Assembly: GCA_902606525.1 (NCBI GenBank)
Contig: CACLGW010000009.1
Span: 1 to 43,446 of the forward strand
Source: an uncultured Bacteroidota bacterium
GTDB lineage: Bacteria > Bacteroidota > Bacteroidia > Flavobacteriales > Flavobacteriaceae
Length of the DNA: 43,446 bases
Reading direction: 5' to 3'
The notes below the pieces were generated by a model. The model saw only the letters and a list, made by a program, of their open reading frames with translations. It was not told the origin of the DNA and did no database searches. This document shows positions 35,048 through 43,446 of this stretch, piece by piece. Within the stretch, counting starts at the first letter, position 1. Every line of letters starts with the position of its first letter. Both the position numbers and the translations under genes were made by a program.

Positions 35048-35952
35048 ATGTGAAGTGTAGATTTTTATCTCTCTTTATATTTCCTTTATTTATTTATTCG
35101 CAGCAAGAATCTTTTTTGAGTAACTATATGTTTCAAATGAGCCTTATCAATCCCGCTTTTGCTGGATCTGAAGCCAAAAATGTCATCGCCTTAACCTCAA
35201 GAAATCAATGGGTTTCATTGGAAAATTCACCAAAAACTCAGGTAATGACATTTTCTTCTGAAAGGGGCAAAAATGTTGGTCTAGGGTTGTCATTTATTTC
35301 AAATAATTTTTTTGTTGAACGAAATACTGCTTCCTACATAGACTTTTCTTACAAACTTAACTTTACTGATGAAACTTCTCTTTTTCTTGGTTTAAAAGCA
35401 GGAGCAACTTTTTATAAGGAAAATTTGTTAGGTTTAACAAGTTCAAGTATTAGTATTGACCCTGCTCAAGGATTATTCTCAAGAGTTAACCCCAATTTAG
35501 GTATAGGAATGTTAATTCGATCTCCCGTTTTTTGGTTTTCATTTTCAGTTCCTCGATTGTTTAATAGTGGGGATAACTCTAACTTTTCAATTACTAGCAC
35601 TGATAGGGTTCATACATATTTTGGTAGTGGAGTTAATTTAAAAATCAATGATAGTTTTTTATTAAAACCTAGTATTTTACTTAGAACTGTAAGTAATCTG
35701 AGTACAACTGCAGATTTTTTAGCATTATTTAGTTATGAAAATACTTTTGATGTAGGTGCTTCCTATCGAACAAATAATTCATTGGGACTTATATCTTATT
35801 TTTCACTAAAAAGCTTTTTAGATATTGGTTATTCTTATGAAACACCAGTAGAAACCGGTTTATCAGGATTAAGTATCAGTACACATGAAATCTCATTGAG
35901 ATTTAAATTTGGATCAAATCCTAACTCGGAAGAAACAATATCAGATGAGTAA
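35026..35952 (+). CDS. PorP/SprF family type IX secretion-associated membrane protein
   Basis: A 308-residue outer membrane beta-barrel protein. It has a signal peptide ending at IYSQQ, then the family opening QESFLSNYMFQMSLINPAFAGSEA, and alternating amphipathic strands to the C-terminus (EISLRFKFG). PorP/SprF proteins are partners of type IX substrates with CHU_C tails and are needed for their anchoring or export, as SprF is for SprB in Flavobacterium. The start ATG at 35026 overlaps the giant gene by 22 bases; a GTG at 35050, 3 bases after the giant-gene stop, is an alternative and also leaves a full signal peptide. The pairing strongly suggests this protein serves the giant neighbour. It is not a core secretion component. 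Confidence 0.9.
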   Translation: MDLFNKINVKCRFLSLFIFPLFIYSQQESFLSNYMFQMSLINPAFAGSEAKNVIALTSRNQWVSLENSPKTQVMTFSSERGKNVGLGLSFISNNFFVERNTASYIDFSYKLNFTDETSLFLGLKAGATFYKENLLGLTSSSISIDPAQGLFSRVNPNLGIGMLIRSPVFWFSFSVPRLFNSGDNSNFSITSTDRVHTYFGSGVNLKINDSFLLKPSILLRTVSNLSTTADFLALFSYENTFDVGASYRTNNSLGLISYFSLKSFLDIGYSYETPVETGLSGLSISTHEISLRFKFGSNPNSEETISDE

Positions 35953-35966
35953 TTACAAGATTAATA

Positions 35967-36227
35967 TTAACTATTCTCTTTACAGTCGCATTTGGATCGC
36001 TTCATTTGAATAGCCCTACTTAAAGGAACTCTAAACAGCTTTCCTTTGGCTTTTTTGCAGGAAACTCTTAGATCGTTGCAAGGAAGCAAATAATAGCATT
36101 TTTGACCAGGTTTATTACATATATAAACAAAATCTTCAATTAATTTCTTTTCTGAGGTTAATTTATCAGTTGTAAAAAAAGCAGTTACTACGCCTGTTAC
36201 TAAAATGATTTGTGAAATTATATTCAT
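35967..36227 (-). CDS. Small cysteine-rich hypothetical protein
   Basis: An 86-residue protein beginning with a hydrophobic segment (IISQIILVTGVVTAFF), either a signal peptide or one membrane anchor, followed by a basic domain with six cysteines (YICNKPGQKCYYLLPCNDLRVSC and KCDC near the end). The even cysteine count and probable export suggest disulfides or metal binding. I recognise no family. It has a proper ATG at 36227. It is convergent with the PorP/SprF gene, ending 14 bases from its stop. The 164 bases upstream hold no other gene. Moderate confidence that it is real, based on the start, signal-like N-terminus and cysteine spacing. Confidence 0.55.
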   Translation of the reverse strand: MNIISQIILVTGVVTAFFTTDKLTSEKKLIEDFVYICNKPGQKCYYLLPCNDLRVSCKKAKGKLFRVPLSRAIQMKRSKCDCKENS

Positions 36228-36391
36228 GATTTAATACTAGATTTTAAAGATAATATAAAAATAAATAGCACTTAAATTATATCTCTTGCTTTTTAGAACT
36301 TGTAGGACTAGATATTAAATAGAATGATAATTGATTTAATTGAGATCATCAAAAATATTTATAGTCGATCAATTTCATGAGAGACTAAAAA

Positions 36392-37372
36392 TTACCTATT
36401 TAAATAGGACTCCCGAATCATTTTTGCAGTTCTGTAACCAGACACATGACTCCATCCTGGAGGGTAGAAAATATATCGTAGTTTATTTAATATTCCTGGC
36501 GCTTTAATTACATCTCGAGTTAGATGAATGATTTCACCAAAATAAACTTGAATGAAACTTTCAGAATTTATTTCCCGAGTGATTCCATAATCAATATCTA
36601 AATCTGGATTTTCTTCTTGATAGGTTCCAAAAATTCGATCCCAAATATTTAATAGGTTGCAATAATTGGTGTCAAGGTATAGAGGGTTCCTGGCATGATG
36701 AACTCTATGATGGGATGGAGTCAAAATGATTTTATTTAGAAATCCAAACCGAGCATCCTTGATTAAGTTTTCACCAACATGGATAAAGGCTCCATAAGTT
36801 CCATCTACAAACATAATTGTGAATAGCATAATAGGATCAAGCCCCATTAAAATGCAGATAGAAGTACGAATAAAATCAGCATAAGGAGCTTCAAGAAAAA
36901 AATGTGCATGAGACACACTAAGATTCATTTCTTCAGGACTGTGGTGTGTTGCATGAAGACACCAAAATAGCCGAACCTTATGTGCAAGAAAGTGATAGAT
37001 GAAATGTGCAAATTCCCATATGATGTAACCATAAATAAACCAATACCAGGTTAAGGATGTCTTAATAAACGCAAGGGGCTGAAGGGCACCAATACATAAA
37101 GCTACCATACCTATTGCTATAAAACGCCCTATAATCCTATTAAAGAGATAAATTAAAAAAATCACCTTATATACTTTTGTTTGTGGTTTTTTGTAGATAA
37201 AACCTAAAAAAAGTTCTAAAAAAAGGAGTAAAGGTATAATAGGTAATATTAGCGCTACAATTCCGTCATAAGTCAGTAATAAATCAAATTCTTGACTTTG
37301 GAGTATCTCAAAAAATTTATTTACTCCAAAAAAACTTAAAATTTCATTCCATAACGAATTCAAAAAAGACAT
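36392..37372 (-). CDS. Fatty acid hydroxylase / sterol desaturase family membrane protein
   Basis: A 326-residue integral membrane di-iron enzyme. The three histidine clusters are intact: HFIYH at 123-127 with H131, HATHH at 140-144, and HHRVHH at 221-226. Hydrophobic segments lie around residues 36-60, 70-98 and 105-125, with another pair near 165-195. The family hydroxylates or desaturates lipids, sterols or carotenoid rings using oxygen and an electron donor. Many flavobacterial members are of unknown substrate. CrtZ-type carotenoid hydroxylases are shorter, so a lipid substrate is more likely. The operon is single-gene. A promoter-like pair lies upstream at 37393-37421. Confidence 0.87.
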   Translation of the reverse strand: MSFLNSLWNEILSFFGVNKFFEILQSQEFDLLLTYDGIVALILPIIPLLLFLELFLGFIYKKPQTKVYKVIFLIYLFNRIIGRFIAIGMVALCIGALQPLAFIKTSLTWYWFIYGYIIWEFAHFIYHFLAHKVRLFWCLHATHHSPEEMNLSVSHAHFFLEAPYADFIRTSICILMGLDPIMLFTIMFVDGTYGAFIHVGENLIKDARFGFLNKIILTPSHHRVHHARNPLYLDTNYCNLLNIWDRIFGTYQEENPDLDIDYGITREINSESFIQVYFGEIIHLTRDVIKAPGILNKLRYIFYPPGWSHVSGYRTAKMIRESYLNR

Positions 37373-37392
37373 TCACAAAATTTTTTACAATA

Positions 37393-37421
37393 TAAAAATA
37401 ACCGATAATTTTTAACCCAAA
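37393..37421 (-). promoter_or_regulatory. Possible promoter of the hydroxylase gene
   Basis: On the minus strand TTTG (37421-37418) and TATTTTTA (37400-37393, seven of eight against TAnnTTTG) are 17 bases apart, about 20 bases upstream of the ATG at 37372. Confidence 0.4.
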
Positions 37422-37589
37422 CATGATTAGATCATTTTTTAATAAAGTTATAATGTAGGTATTATCGAAATTATACTTTAGCTTCGCAGAAAAATAACCA
37501 TTTGAAGGTCTTTATACCTTATTTTAAACCAATAAATATAGCTTTATCAAAAAGTAAATAAATAACCTTATAATATATATTTTAAGCTA

Positions 37590-38735
37590 ATGTCTAAAAA
37601 AAAATCGCTCAGAATTGCAAGAAAGTGGATTCTTTTTGTTTTAGGATTTGCCATTATAGCATTGTCATTTCAACTTTCAAAAATAATAATTGACAGCAAC
37701 CCCCCACCAAGAAAAAAAGCAGAAAACCTTATCAAGGATGTTTATACTTTAAAGGTTAAAAACGGTCCCTATCAAGCACAGATCCCTTCAAAAGGGGTTC
37801 TTCAAGCCTATAAAAGAGTTAGAATTACAGCTAGGGTACAAGGAGTAATGCAAACTATCAATCCACTTTTCAAATCAGGTCAAGAATACAGATCAGGCCA
37901 AACTTTAACCAAAATTGAGCCCTCCGAATATAGAGCAAATGTTATCTCTCAACGCGCAGGGCTTTACAATTTGATTACTTCAGTACTACCTGATTTACAA
38001 TTAGATTTTCCTAAAGCCTACAGCCAATGGAATAATTATTTGAAAAAATTCGATTTAGAAAAACCTGTTCCAAGATTACCTATCATGGAAGATCATGTAC
38101 GACTATTTGTATCAGGGCGTGGTATTATTTCCTCTTACTATTCTTTACAAAATTTAGAAAAAACACTCACGTTTTATCAGATTAAAGCACCTTTTAATGG
38201 TGTTCTTATTAATGCTAATGTTACCGAAGGCTCATTAATAAGACCAGGCCAAGATTTAGGAGAGTTTATTGCACCAGGAGATTATGAATTAATGGTTGCA
38301 CTTCCAAAATCATATATATCAAAAATAGATAAGGGTGCACCTGTTAAGATAAAATCAATTGATACCGATAAATTTTACACTGGAATAGTTTCACGAATTA
38401 ATGCCAAGGTTAATAGTAAAACTCAATCAGTGGAGGTTTATATTCGAATTCGAGATTCAGGACTTAAAGAAGGAATGTATATGGAAGCTGATATTAATGC
38501 TATGGAATTTAGTAATGTTTTTGCTTTAGACAGAGGATTACTTAATGGATCACAGGAGATATTTATTGTTAAAAACAATAAGCTAAGCTTACGGAGGGTA
38601 AATCCTATCCACTTTACAGAGACTGAAGCTATAATAAAAGGTTTAGATGATGGAGAAGAAATAATTGCTCAACCAATGATAGGTGCTTATTCAGGGATGG
38701 AAATAAATCCTATTTCTTATAATAAATCCGATTAA
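37590..38735 (+). CDS. RND efflux periplasmic adaptor (HlyD/AcrA-like)
   Basis: A 381-residue membrane fusion protein. It has an N-terminal anchor (residues 13-33, WILFVLGFAIIALSFQL), then a split lipoyl (biotinyl-like) domain whose halves are seen at VLQAYKRVRITARVQGVM and IKAPFNGVLINANVTEGSLIRPGQ. The intervening helical hairpin is of moderate length. A beta-barrel domain (YELMVALPKSYISKID, KIKSIDTDKFYTGIV) and membrane-proximal domain complete it. It links the inner membrane pump to the outer membrane channel and sits first in the efflux operon, 9 bases before the permease gene. The promoter must be in the 217-base gap upstream; several near-consensus AT-rich elements occur and none is convincing. 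Confidence 0.92.
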   Translation: MSKKKSLRIARKWILFVLGFAIIALSFQLSKIIIDSNPPPRKKAENLIKDVYTLKVKNGPYQAQIPSKGVLQAYKRVRITARVQGVMQTINPLFKSGQEYRSGQTLTKIEPSEYRANVISQRAGLYNLITSVLPDLQLDFPKAYSQWNNYLKKFDLEKPVPRLPIMEDHVRLFVSGRGIISSYYSLQNLEKTLTFYQIKAPFNGVLINANVTEGSLIRPGQDLGEFIAPGDYELMVALPKSYISKIDKGAPVKIKSIDTDKFYTGIVSRINAKVNSKTQSVEVYIRIRDSGLKEGMYMEADINAMEFSNVFALDRGLLNGSQEIFIVKNNKLSLRRVNPIHFTETEAIIKGLDDGEEIIAQPMIGAYSGMEINPISYNKSD

Positions 38736-38744
38736 TAGATTTTC

Positions 38745-41700
38745 ATGAAAAATATTATAAATTATTTCATTAAATATCATGTTGCTGTAAACGTAATTAT
38801 AATTGCATTTCTTCTTTTCGGAACCTTAGGATTAAGGTCATTAAAATCCTCATATTTTCCTCTAACTGAATCACACATTGTTCAAATATCAGCAATTTAT
38901 CCTGGAGCATCTCCTGCGGAGATAGAAGAAGGGGTAATTCTAAAAATTGAAGATAATTTGAAGGGGTTAAGGGGGGTTGAAAGAGTTACATCGATATCAA
39001 GAGAGAATTCAGGATCAATTATTGTAGAAGTTGAGGAGGATCTGGATATAAACTTTATGCTTTTGGAGGTTAAAAATGCTGTAGATAGAGTTCCTAGTTA
39101 TCCAACGGGCATGGAGCCTTTAGTAGTTTCGAAACAAGAGCCTTCACGCTTTACAATTAATTTTGCTCTTACTGCTAAAAATACAAGCCTTTTGGATCTT
39201 AAAAAAATAGGGCGTCAAGTAGAGAATGAATTGAGGGCATTGCCTGGAATTTCCCAAATAAATGTATCAGGATATCCAGATGAAGAAATTGAAATTGCTG
39301 TAAATGAAAATAAGCTTTTAGCATATGGGCTAAGTTTTAATCAAGTAGCTCAAGCTGTTGCTAAAACCAATATTATTGTAACTGGAGGACGTGTAAAAAC
39401 AAATGCTGAAGAGTTTTTAATCCGAGCTAACAATAAATTTTATTATGCAGAAGAGCTATCTAATATTGAGGTCTTATCTCAGAGTGATGGGACTCAAATT
39501 TTATTGAAAGATGTAGCTCAGGTACAGGACAGATTTTCAGAAACACCAAATCGGAGCTATCTAGAAGAAGAGGTATTGGTAAATATTAGTGTTAGTTCAA
39601 CAAATTCAGAAGATGTGATTTCTTCAGCAGAAACCATTCGTAATTACATTCAAGAGTTCAACCAATCTGATGAAAATATAAAGTTAGAAGTCTTAAATGA
39701 TGCTTCGGTAACCCTGACGGAGCGAACTGAATTATTAGCAAAAAATATATTTCAAGGGATGCTTTTGGTACTAATATTTCTTTCTATTTTTTTAAATTCT
39801 AGAATGGCTTTCTGGGTAGCTTTTGGTCTACCTGTTTCTTTTTTAGGAATGTTTATATTTGCCCCCCTCTTAGGACTCACAATTAATGTATTATCAACTT
39901 TTGGGATGATCATTGTAATTGGGATTTTAGTGGATGACGCAATCGTTATTGCTGAAAACATATATCAACACTATGAAAATGGAAAGTCTCCCTATCGTGC
40001 TGCAATTGATGGGGTACTTGAAGTTATTCCTCCAGTAGTTTCGGCTATCATTACCACTATTTTAGCCTTTTCACTTTTCTTATTCTTGGATGGAAGAATT
40101 GGAGAATTCTTTGGGGAACTATCCATTGTAGTCATGTTAACACTTTTTATTTCTTTAATAGAGGCATTGATTATACTTCCTGCTCATCTGGCAAACTCAA
40201 AGGCCTTGGTAAGAAAGAAGAAAGAACCAAAAACTATAATTGCTAAGGGTTTTGCGAAACTGAGGGAATTTAATAAAATAGGAGACCAAATAATGAAAAC
40301 CCTGAGAGATAGAACTTACGAACCATTTCTAAAATTTTCTCTAAATCATCGTTTTTTGGTAATAGCAATTTTTATTGGTATGCTCTCACTCACAATAGGG
40401 TCTTTTGGAGGTGGAATAATTAGAACAGCTTTCTTTCCCTCAATTGCCTCTGATCGAATATCTATCGATTTAGTAATGCCTAATGGAACAAATGAAAGAA
40501 TTACAGATTCAATTATTTCGTATATTGAAAAAACTTCTAAACTTGTCAATTATGAGTTTACAGATAAATATTTGAAAGGGACTGATAAAGCCCTTTTCGT
40601 AAATACCATAAAAACTCTAGGGAATGGTGCTTCTAAAGCAAACTTAACTATTAATTTGTTGCCTGGAGAACAACGTCCAGATATAATACGATCGCAAATG
40701 GTTACTACTCGTATCGCTGAACTTGTAGGGCCATTGATTGGGGTTGAAAGTGTAGTTTATGGATCAGGATCAAATTTTGGGGGGAAACCAGTATCAGTCT
40801 CTTTACTATCCAATAATATAAGAGAATTAAAAAATGCAAAAACTGAGCTTAAAGAGGCTTTAAAATCAAATGCTTTACTTAAGGATATTGAGGATAATGA
40901 TCCTGCTGGTATTAAAGAAATTACTTTAGAGTTAAAAGAAAACGCCTACTCTTTGGGTTTGGACCTTCAATATCTAATGAGCCGAGTTCGGGCAGGATTT
41001 TTTGGAGTTCAAGCTCAACGTTTTCAAAGGGGGCAAGATGAAATTCGTGTTTGGGTTCGCTATAAAAAAGAAGATCGTTCTTCTATTTCTCAATTAGAAG
41101 ATATGAAAATTGATTTACCAAATGGCAATTTGATAGCCTTAAAAGAAGTAGCGAATTACTCTATTAAAAGAGGCGATGTATCTATAAATCATCTTGATGG
41201 TAGAAGAGAAATTCAAGTTTCTGCTGACCTTAAAAATGCAGAGGAATCTTCTGCTACCGACATAATGACTGACATCAGGTTTAATATTATGCCTTCAATT
41301 CAAGAGAAATATACCTCGGTAAGCGCTTCCTATGAGGGACAAAATAGAGAAGCGTTTAAACTAATTAATTCATTATCTGGAGCAGGTATACCCATTTTAA
41401 TTCTAATCTACATAACTATTGCTTTTGCTTTTAGAAGCTTTTCACAACCTATATTATTATTTTTACTAATTCCCGTAAGTCTAATAGGTGTTGCATGGGG
41501 ACATTGGATTCACAACTTTTCCGTTTCCATTATTTCTCTTCTTGGGGTTATTGCACTGATTGGAATCATGGTAAACGATGGCTTAGTTCTTATAGGGAAA
41601 TTTAATATAAATATTAAGCAAGGATATAAATTTAAAGAGTCTTTAATCTTAGCAGGAAGATCACGATTCAGAGCTATTTTTTTAACATCAATGACTACTA

Positions 41701-41978
41701 TTGCAGGGCTTACTCCCTTATTACTTGAGAAGAGTAGGCAAGCCCAATGGCTAAAACCAATGGCCATAACAGTTTCTTATGGTATTGCATTTGCTACTAT
41801 TTTGACTTTAATATTATTACCAATTTTCATTTCTTTAAATAATCAGGTTAAAGTAATTTCAAAATGGCTAATTTATGGGCACCTTCCTACGCAAGAATCT
41901 GTTGAAAGAGCTATGATAGAGAAAGAAGAAGAGGAAAAAATGGCAGCTTCAGAAACAACAAAAAATAATGAAATATGA
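38745..41978 (+). CDS. RND efflux transporter permease (AcrB/MdtB-like)
   Basis: A 1077-residue inner membrane proton antiporter with the two-fold repeat of six transmembrane helices and large periplasmic loop typical of RND pumps. The N-terminal loop has YPGASPAEIEEGV, the porter-domain signature. TM4 carries the proton relay aspartates D397 and D398 in GILVDDAIVIAEN. The second half repeats the signature at GIMVNDGLVLI. Length is normal. The C-terminal tail is charged and cytosolic. The gene overlaps the outer membrane factor by 4 bases (ATGA). Substrates cannot be read from sequence; lipids, dyes, antibiotics or bile-like compounds are all possible. No regulator gene is within view. Confidence 0.95.
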   Translation: MKNIINYFIKYHVAVNVIIIAFLLFGTLGLRSLKSSYFPLTESHIVQISAIYPGASPAEIEEGVILKIEDNLKGLRGVERVTSISRENSGSIIVEVEEDLDINFMLLEVKNAVDRVPSYPTGMEPLVVSKQEPSRFTINFALTAKNTSLLDLKKIGRQVENELRALPGISQINVSGYPDEEIEIAVNENKLLAYGLSFNQVAQAVAKTNIIVTGGRVKTNAEEFLIRANNKFYYAEELSNIEVLSQSDGTQILLKDVAQVQDRFSETPNRSYLEEEVLVNISVSSTNSEDVISSAETIRNYIQEFNQSDENIKLEVLNDASVTLTERTELLAKNIFQGMLLVLIFLSIFLNSRMAFWVAFGLPVSFLGMFIFAPLLGLTINVLSTFGMIIVIGILVDDAIVIAENIYQHYENGKSPYRAAIDGVLEVIPPVVSAIITTILAFSLFLFLDGRIGEFFGELSIVVMLTLFISLIEALIILPAHLANSKALVRKKKEPKTIIAKGFAKLREFNKIGDQIMKTLRDRTYEPFLKFSLNHRFLVIAIFIGMLSLTIGSFGGGIIRTAFFPSIASDRISIDLVMPNGTNERITDSIISYIEKTSKLVNYEFTDKYLKGTDKALFVNTIKTLGNGASKANLTINLLPGEQRPDIIRSQMVTTRIAELVGPLIGVESVVYGSGSNFGGKPVSVSLLSNNIRELKNAKTELKEALKSNALLKDIEDNDPAGIKEITLELKENAYSLGLDLQYLMSRVRAGFFGVQAQRFQRGQDEIRVWVRYKKEDRSSISQLEDMKIDLPNGNLIALKEVANYSIKRGDVSINHLDGRREIQVSADLKNAEESSATDIMTDIRFNIMPSIQEKYTSVSASYEGQNREAFKLINSLSGAGIPILILIYITIAFAFRSFSQPILLFLLIPVSLIGVAWGHWIHNFSVSIISLLGVIALIGIMVNDGLVLIGKFNINIKQGYKFKESLILAGRSRFRAIFLTSMTTIAGLTPLLLEKSRQAQWLKPMAITVSYGIAFATILTLILLPIFISLNNQVKVISKWLIYGHLPTQESVERAMIEKEEEEKMAASETTKNNEI

Positions 41979-43321
41979 GAACGAGGTGTATAGTAGTTCT
42001 TTTCTTTTTAGGTATAATTTATAAAATCCAAAGTCAAGAAAGACTTTCAAAAGAAGAAGCTTTGACCATAGCATTAGAAGAAAACTTTGGAATTCAAGTT
42101 TCAAGAAATGTTACTGAGATTGTAAAAAATAACAGTAGTGTTCTTAATTCGGGTTATCTTCCTACAGTTTCCATTTCAGGGGGTAGTAATTATACAGAGT
42201 CTGATGCTGAAATTGCATTTCCTGGACAGGTAGATGAGGATGGGACACCAGTACCAAATCGAATCTTTGAAGATCAAGAGTCACAACGCTTCAATGCAGG
42301 AGTTAATCTAAATTACACATTGTTTGATGGTTTAGGAAGGAAGTTTACCTATAAGCGATTAAAAGAACAATATGCTTTAAGCGAGTTGCAGCTCAGAGAA
42401 ACTATAGAGTTTACTATTTTACAACTTTATGAAGTTTATTTTAATATTGCCCAACTGACAGAGTCAAACTCTATTTTTCAAGAAAACTTATCTATTTCTA
42501 AAGAGAGACAAAAACGAGCTGAAATTGCATTTATATATGGACAGGGAAATAAATTAGCAGTTTTAAATGCTCAGGTTGATGTTACAAACGATAGTATTAA
42601 TCTTATTCAAATTAAACAGCAGTTAGATAATTCAAAGCGAGATTTGAATCTTCTTTTAAATCAGCCAATTAGTCAAGATTTTGAGGTTGATTTAAATGTT
42701 GATTTTGTTCCTTATATCCAAATAGAATCTTACCTAGAGAATGCTGCAGAAAATAATGTAGAGCTCTTAAAGCAGAAGAGTAATATTCAGATTAATTCAT
42801 ATGATATAAAGATCAGTCAATCTGGTTATCTGCCCACGGTGGGGCTTGTAGGATCTTATGGATGGAATTTAAACAAAAGCCCAGCTTCACCATTTTTTCC
42901 TGGAACAAATAACACCTCTTATTCTGTTGGAGTTGGCGCAAGCTTAAGTTGGAATCTATTTGATGGCGGAAGAACTTTGACAATGGTTAAGAATGCAAAG
43001 CTAACTTTTGAAAATCAAGACTTGTTAGAACAAGAGTCTAAGCTAAGTTTTACTCGTGATGTTACAAATAGTATTCAAAATTTTAAGAATACAAAAGAGA
43101 TTTTTAAAATTCAAAAGAAACAGGTTGAAACAGCTACCTATAATTTTAACCGCTCCCAAGCCCAATACAAACTAGGTTCAATTACAGCTATAGAGTTCAG
43201 ACAGGCACAGATTAATTTAACAAATGCCCAAAACCAAAGAACCATTGCAAAATACCAAGCTAAGCTTGCTGAGTTACAATTAATTCAAATTACAGGACAA
43301 TTACTAAATGTTGATCTCTAG
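41975..43321 (+). CDS. TolC-family outer membrane efflux protein
   Basis: A 448-residue outer membrane channel. A signal peptide ends at KIQSQE; two related halves of long coiled-coil helices follow. LSKEEALTIALEENFGIQVSRN opens the mature chain as in TolC, GYLPTVSISGGSNY occurs near residue 60, and SGYLPTVGLVGSYGWN in the second half. Trimers would form the beta-barrel and periplasmic tunnel coupled to the RND adaptor and permease encoded just upstream. The ATG overlaps the permease stop by 4 bases. The last residues (LAELQLIQITGQLL) fit the family C-terminus. Together the three genes form a complete tripartite pump. Confidence 0.94.
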   Translation: MRTRCIVVLFFLGIIYKIQSQERLSKEEALTIALEENFGIQVSRNVTEIVKNNSSVLNSGYLPTVSISGGSNYTESDAEIAFPGQVDEDGTPVPNRIFEDQESQRFNAGVNLNYTLFDGLGRKFTYKRLKEQYALSELQLRETIEFTILQLYEVYFNIAQLTESNSIFQENLSISKERQKRAEIAFIYGQGNKLAVLNAQVDVTNDSINLIQIKQQLDNSKRDLNLLLNQPISQDFEVDLNVDFVPYIQIESYLENAAENNVELLKQKSNIQINSYDIKISQSGYLPTVGLVGSYGWNLNKSPASPFFPGTNNTSYSVGVGASLSWNLFDGGRTLTMVKNAKLTFENQDLLEQESKLSFTRDVTNSIQNFKNTKEIFKIQKKQVETATYNFNRSQAQYKLGSITAIEFRQAQINLTNAQNQRTIAKYQAKLAELQLIQITGQLLNVDL

Positions 43322-43384
43322 TTTTTTAATTCTGAAAGAAAAGTTTAACAAATAGCTTATTTAGATAATTAGTATAAACCATAA

Positions 43385-43446
43385 TTATTTTTTGATTAAG
43401 AGTTGTTCATAAAACCCACCAATTTTTTTTTCTCGATCTACAAAAT
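43385..43446 (-). CDS. C-terminal end of a gene cut by the window edge
   Basis: On the minus strand an open frame enters from the window end and stops with TAA at 43385-43387. The visible 19 residues read FVDREKKIGGFYEQLLIKK, with charge and amphipathic character of a genuine protein C-terminus. The short A/T runs next to it are compatible with the end of a convergent gene after the efflux operon. The family cannot be named from this much sequence. Confidence 0.45.
   Translation of the reverse strand, partial: FVDREKKIGGFYEQLLIKK

Noticed and set aside
36392-37372. CrtZ-type beta-carotene hydroxylase
   Set aside because: The histidine clusters fit the wider sterol desaturase family, but the protein is nearly twice the CrtZ length and lies far from the crt genes.

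Overview
The window is AT-rich DNA from a member of the Bacteroidota, most likely a marine, carotenoid-pigmented Flavobacteriaceae. Evidence: promoters of the TTTG / TAnnTTTG type; a DnaE polymerase with an N-terminal DnaQ-like exonuclease; a type IX secretion type B (CHU_C) sorting domain next to a PorP/SprF-family gene; and a flavobacterial-type carotenoid gene trio. All assignments come from reading motifs and translations by eye; no database search was run. No gene-free stretch exceeds about 220 bases.

Region by region. (1) 63-2863 (+): tightly packed crtA-like, crtD and cruF genes that modify the acyclic end of a carotenoid. (2) 2887-5295: a lipoprotein, a helical protein (-), an SDR-type epimerase (-) and a CBS-pair protein (+). 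(3) 5288-8259 (-): metG followed by a histone-deacetylase-like gene; then 8456-9115 (+), an ACT-domain protein. (4) 9112-18115 (-): a DNA repair operon read as exonuclease, ATP-dependent ligase, Lhr-type helicase, PdeM phosphoesterase, mfd. The first four overlap by 4 bp each and sampled lines are clearly GC-richer than their surroundings. mfd has no ATG/GTG/TTG where its N-terminus should start; an ATT overlapping the pdeM stop is the best candidate. (5) 18228-22959 (+): dnaE and trxA. (6) 23029-23102: tRNA-Asp with a textbook Bacteroidetes promoter and an intrinsic terminator downstream. (7) 23315-35952 (+): a 3910-residue secreted protein made of calcium-binding thrombospondin type 3 repeats, split RCC1-like repeat blocks, four copies of an unrecognised inserted domain, a cadherin-like domain and a CHU_C tail, followed directly by a PorP/SprF gene. 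(8) 35967-37372 (-): a small cysteine-rich protein and a membrane fatty acid hydroxylase/sterol desaturase-family enzyme. (9) 37590-43321 (+): a complete tripartite RND efflux operon (adaptor, permease, TolC-like channel). (10) The last 62 bases hold the C-terminal end of a cut minus-strand gene.

How they fit together. The repair operon combines nick sealing, nucleases, a 3'-5' helicase and transcription-coupled repair in one transcript. The giant protein and its PorP/SprF neighbour look like a dedicated type IX substrate and surface partner, probably for adhesion or gliding. The least ordinary parts are the super-repeat architecture of the giant protein, the missing standard start of mfd, the base-composition island over the repair cluster, and long G/C homopolymers inside otherwise AT-rich genes.
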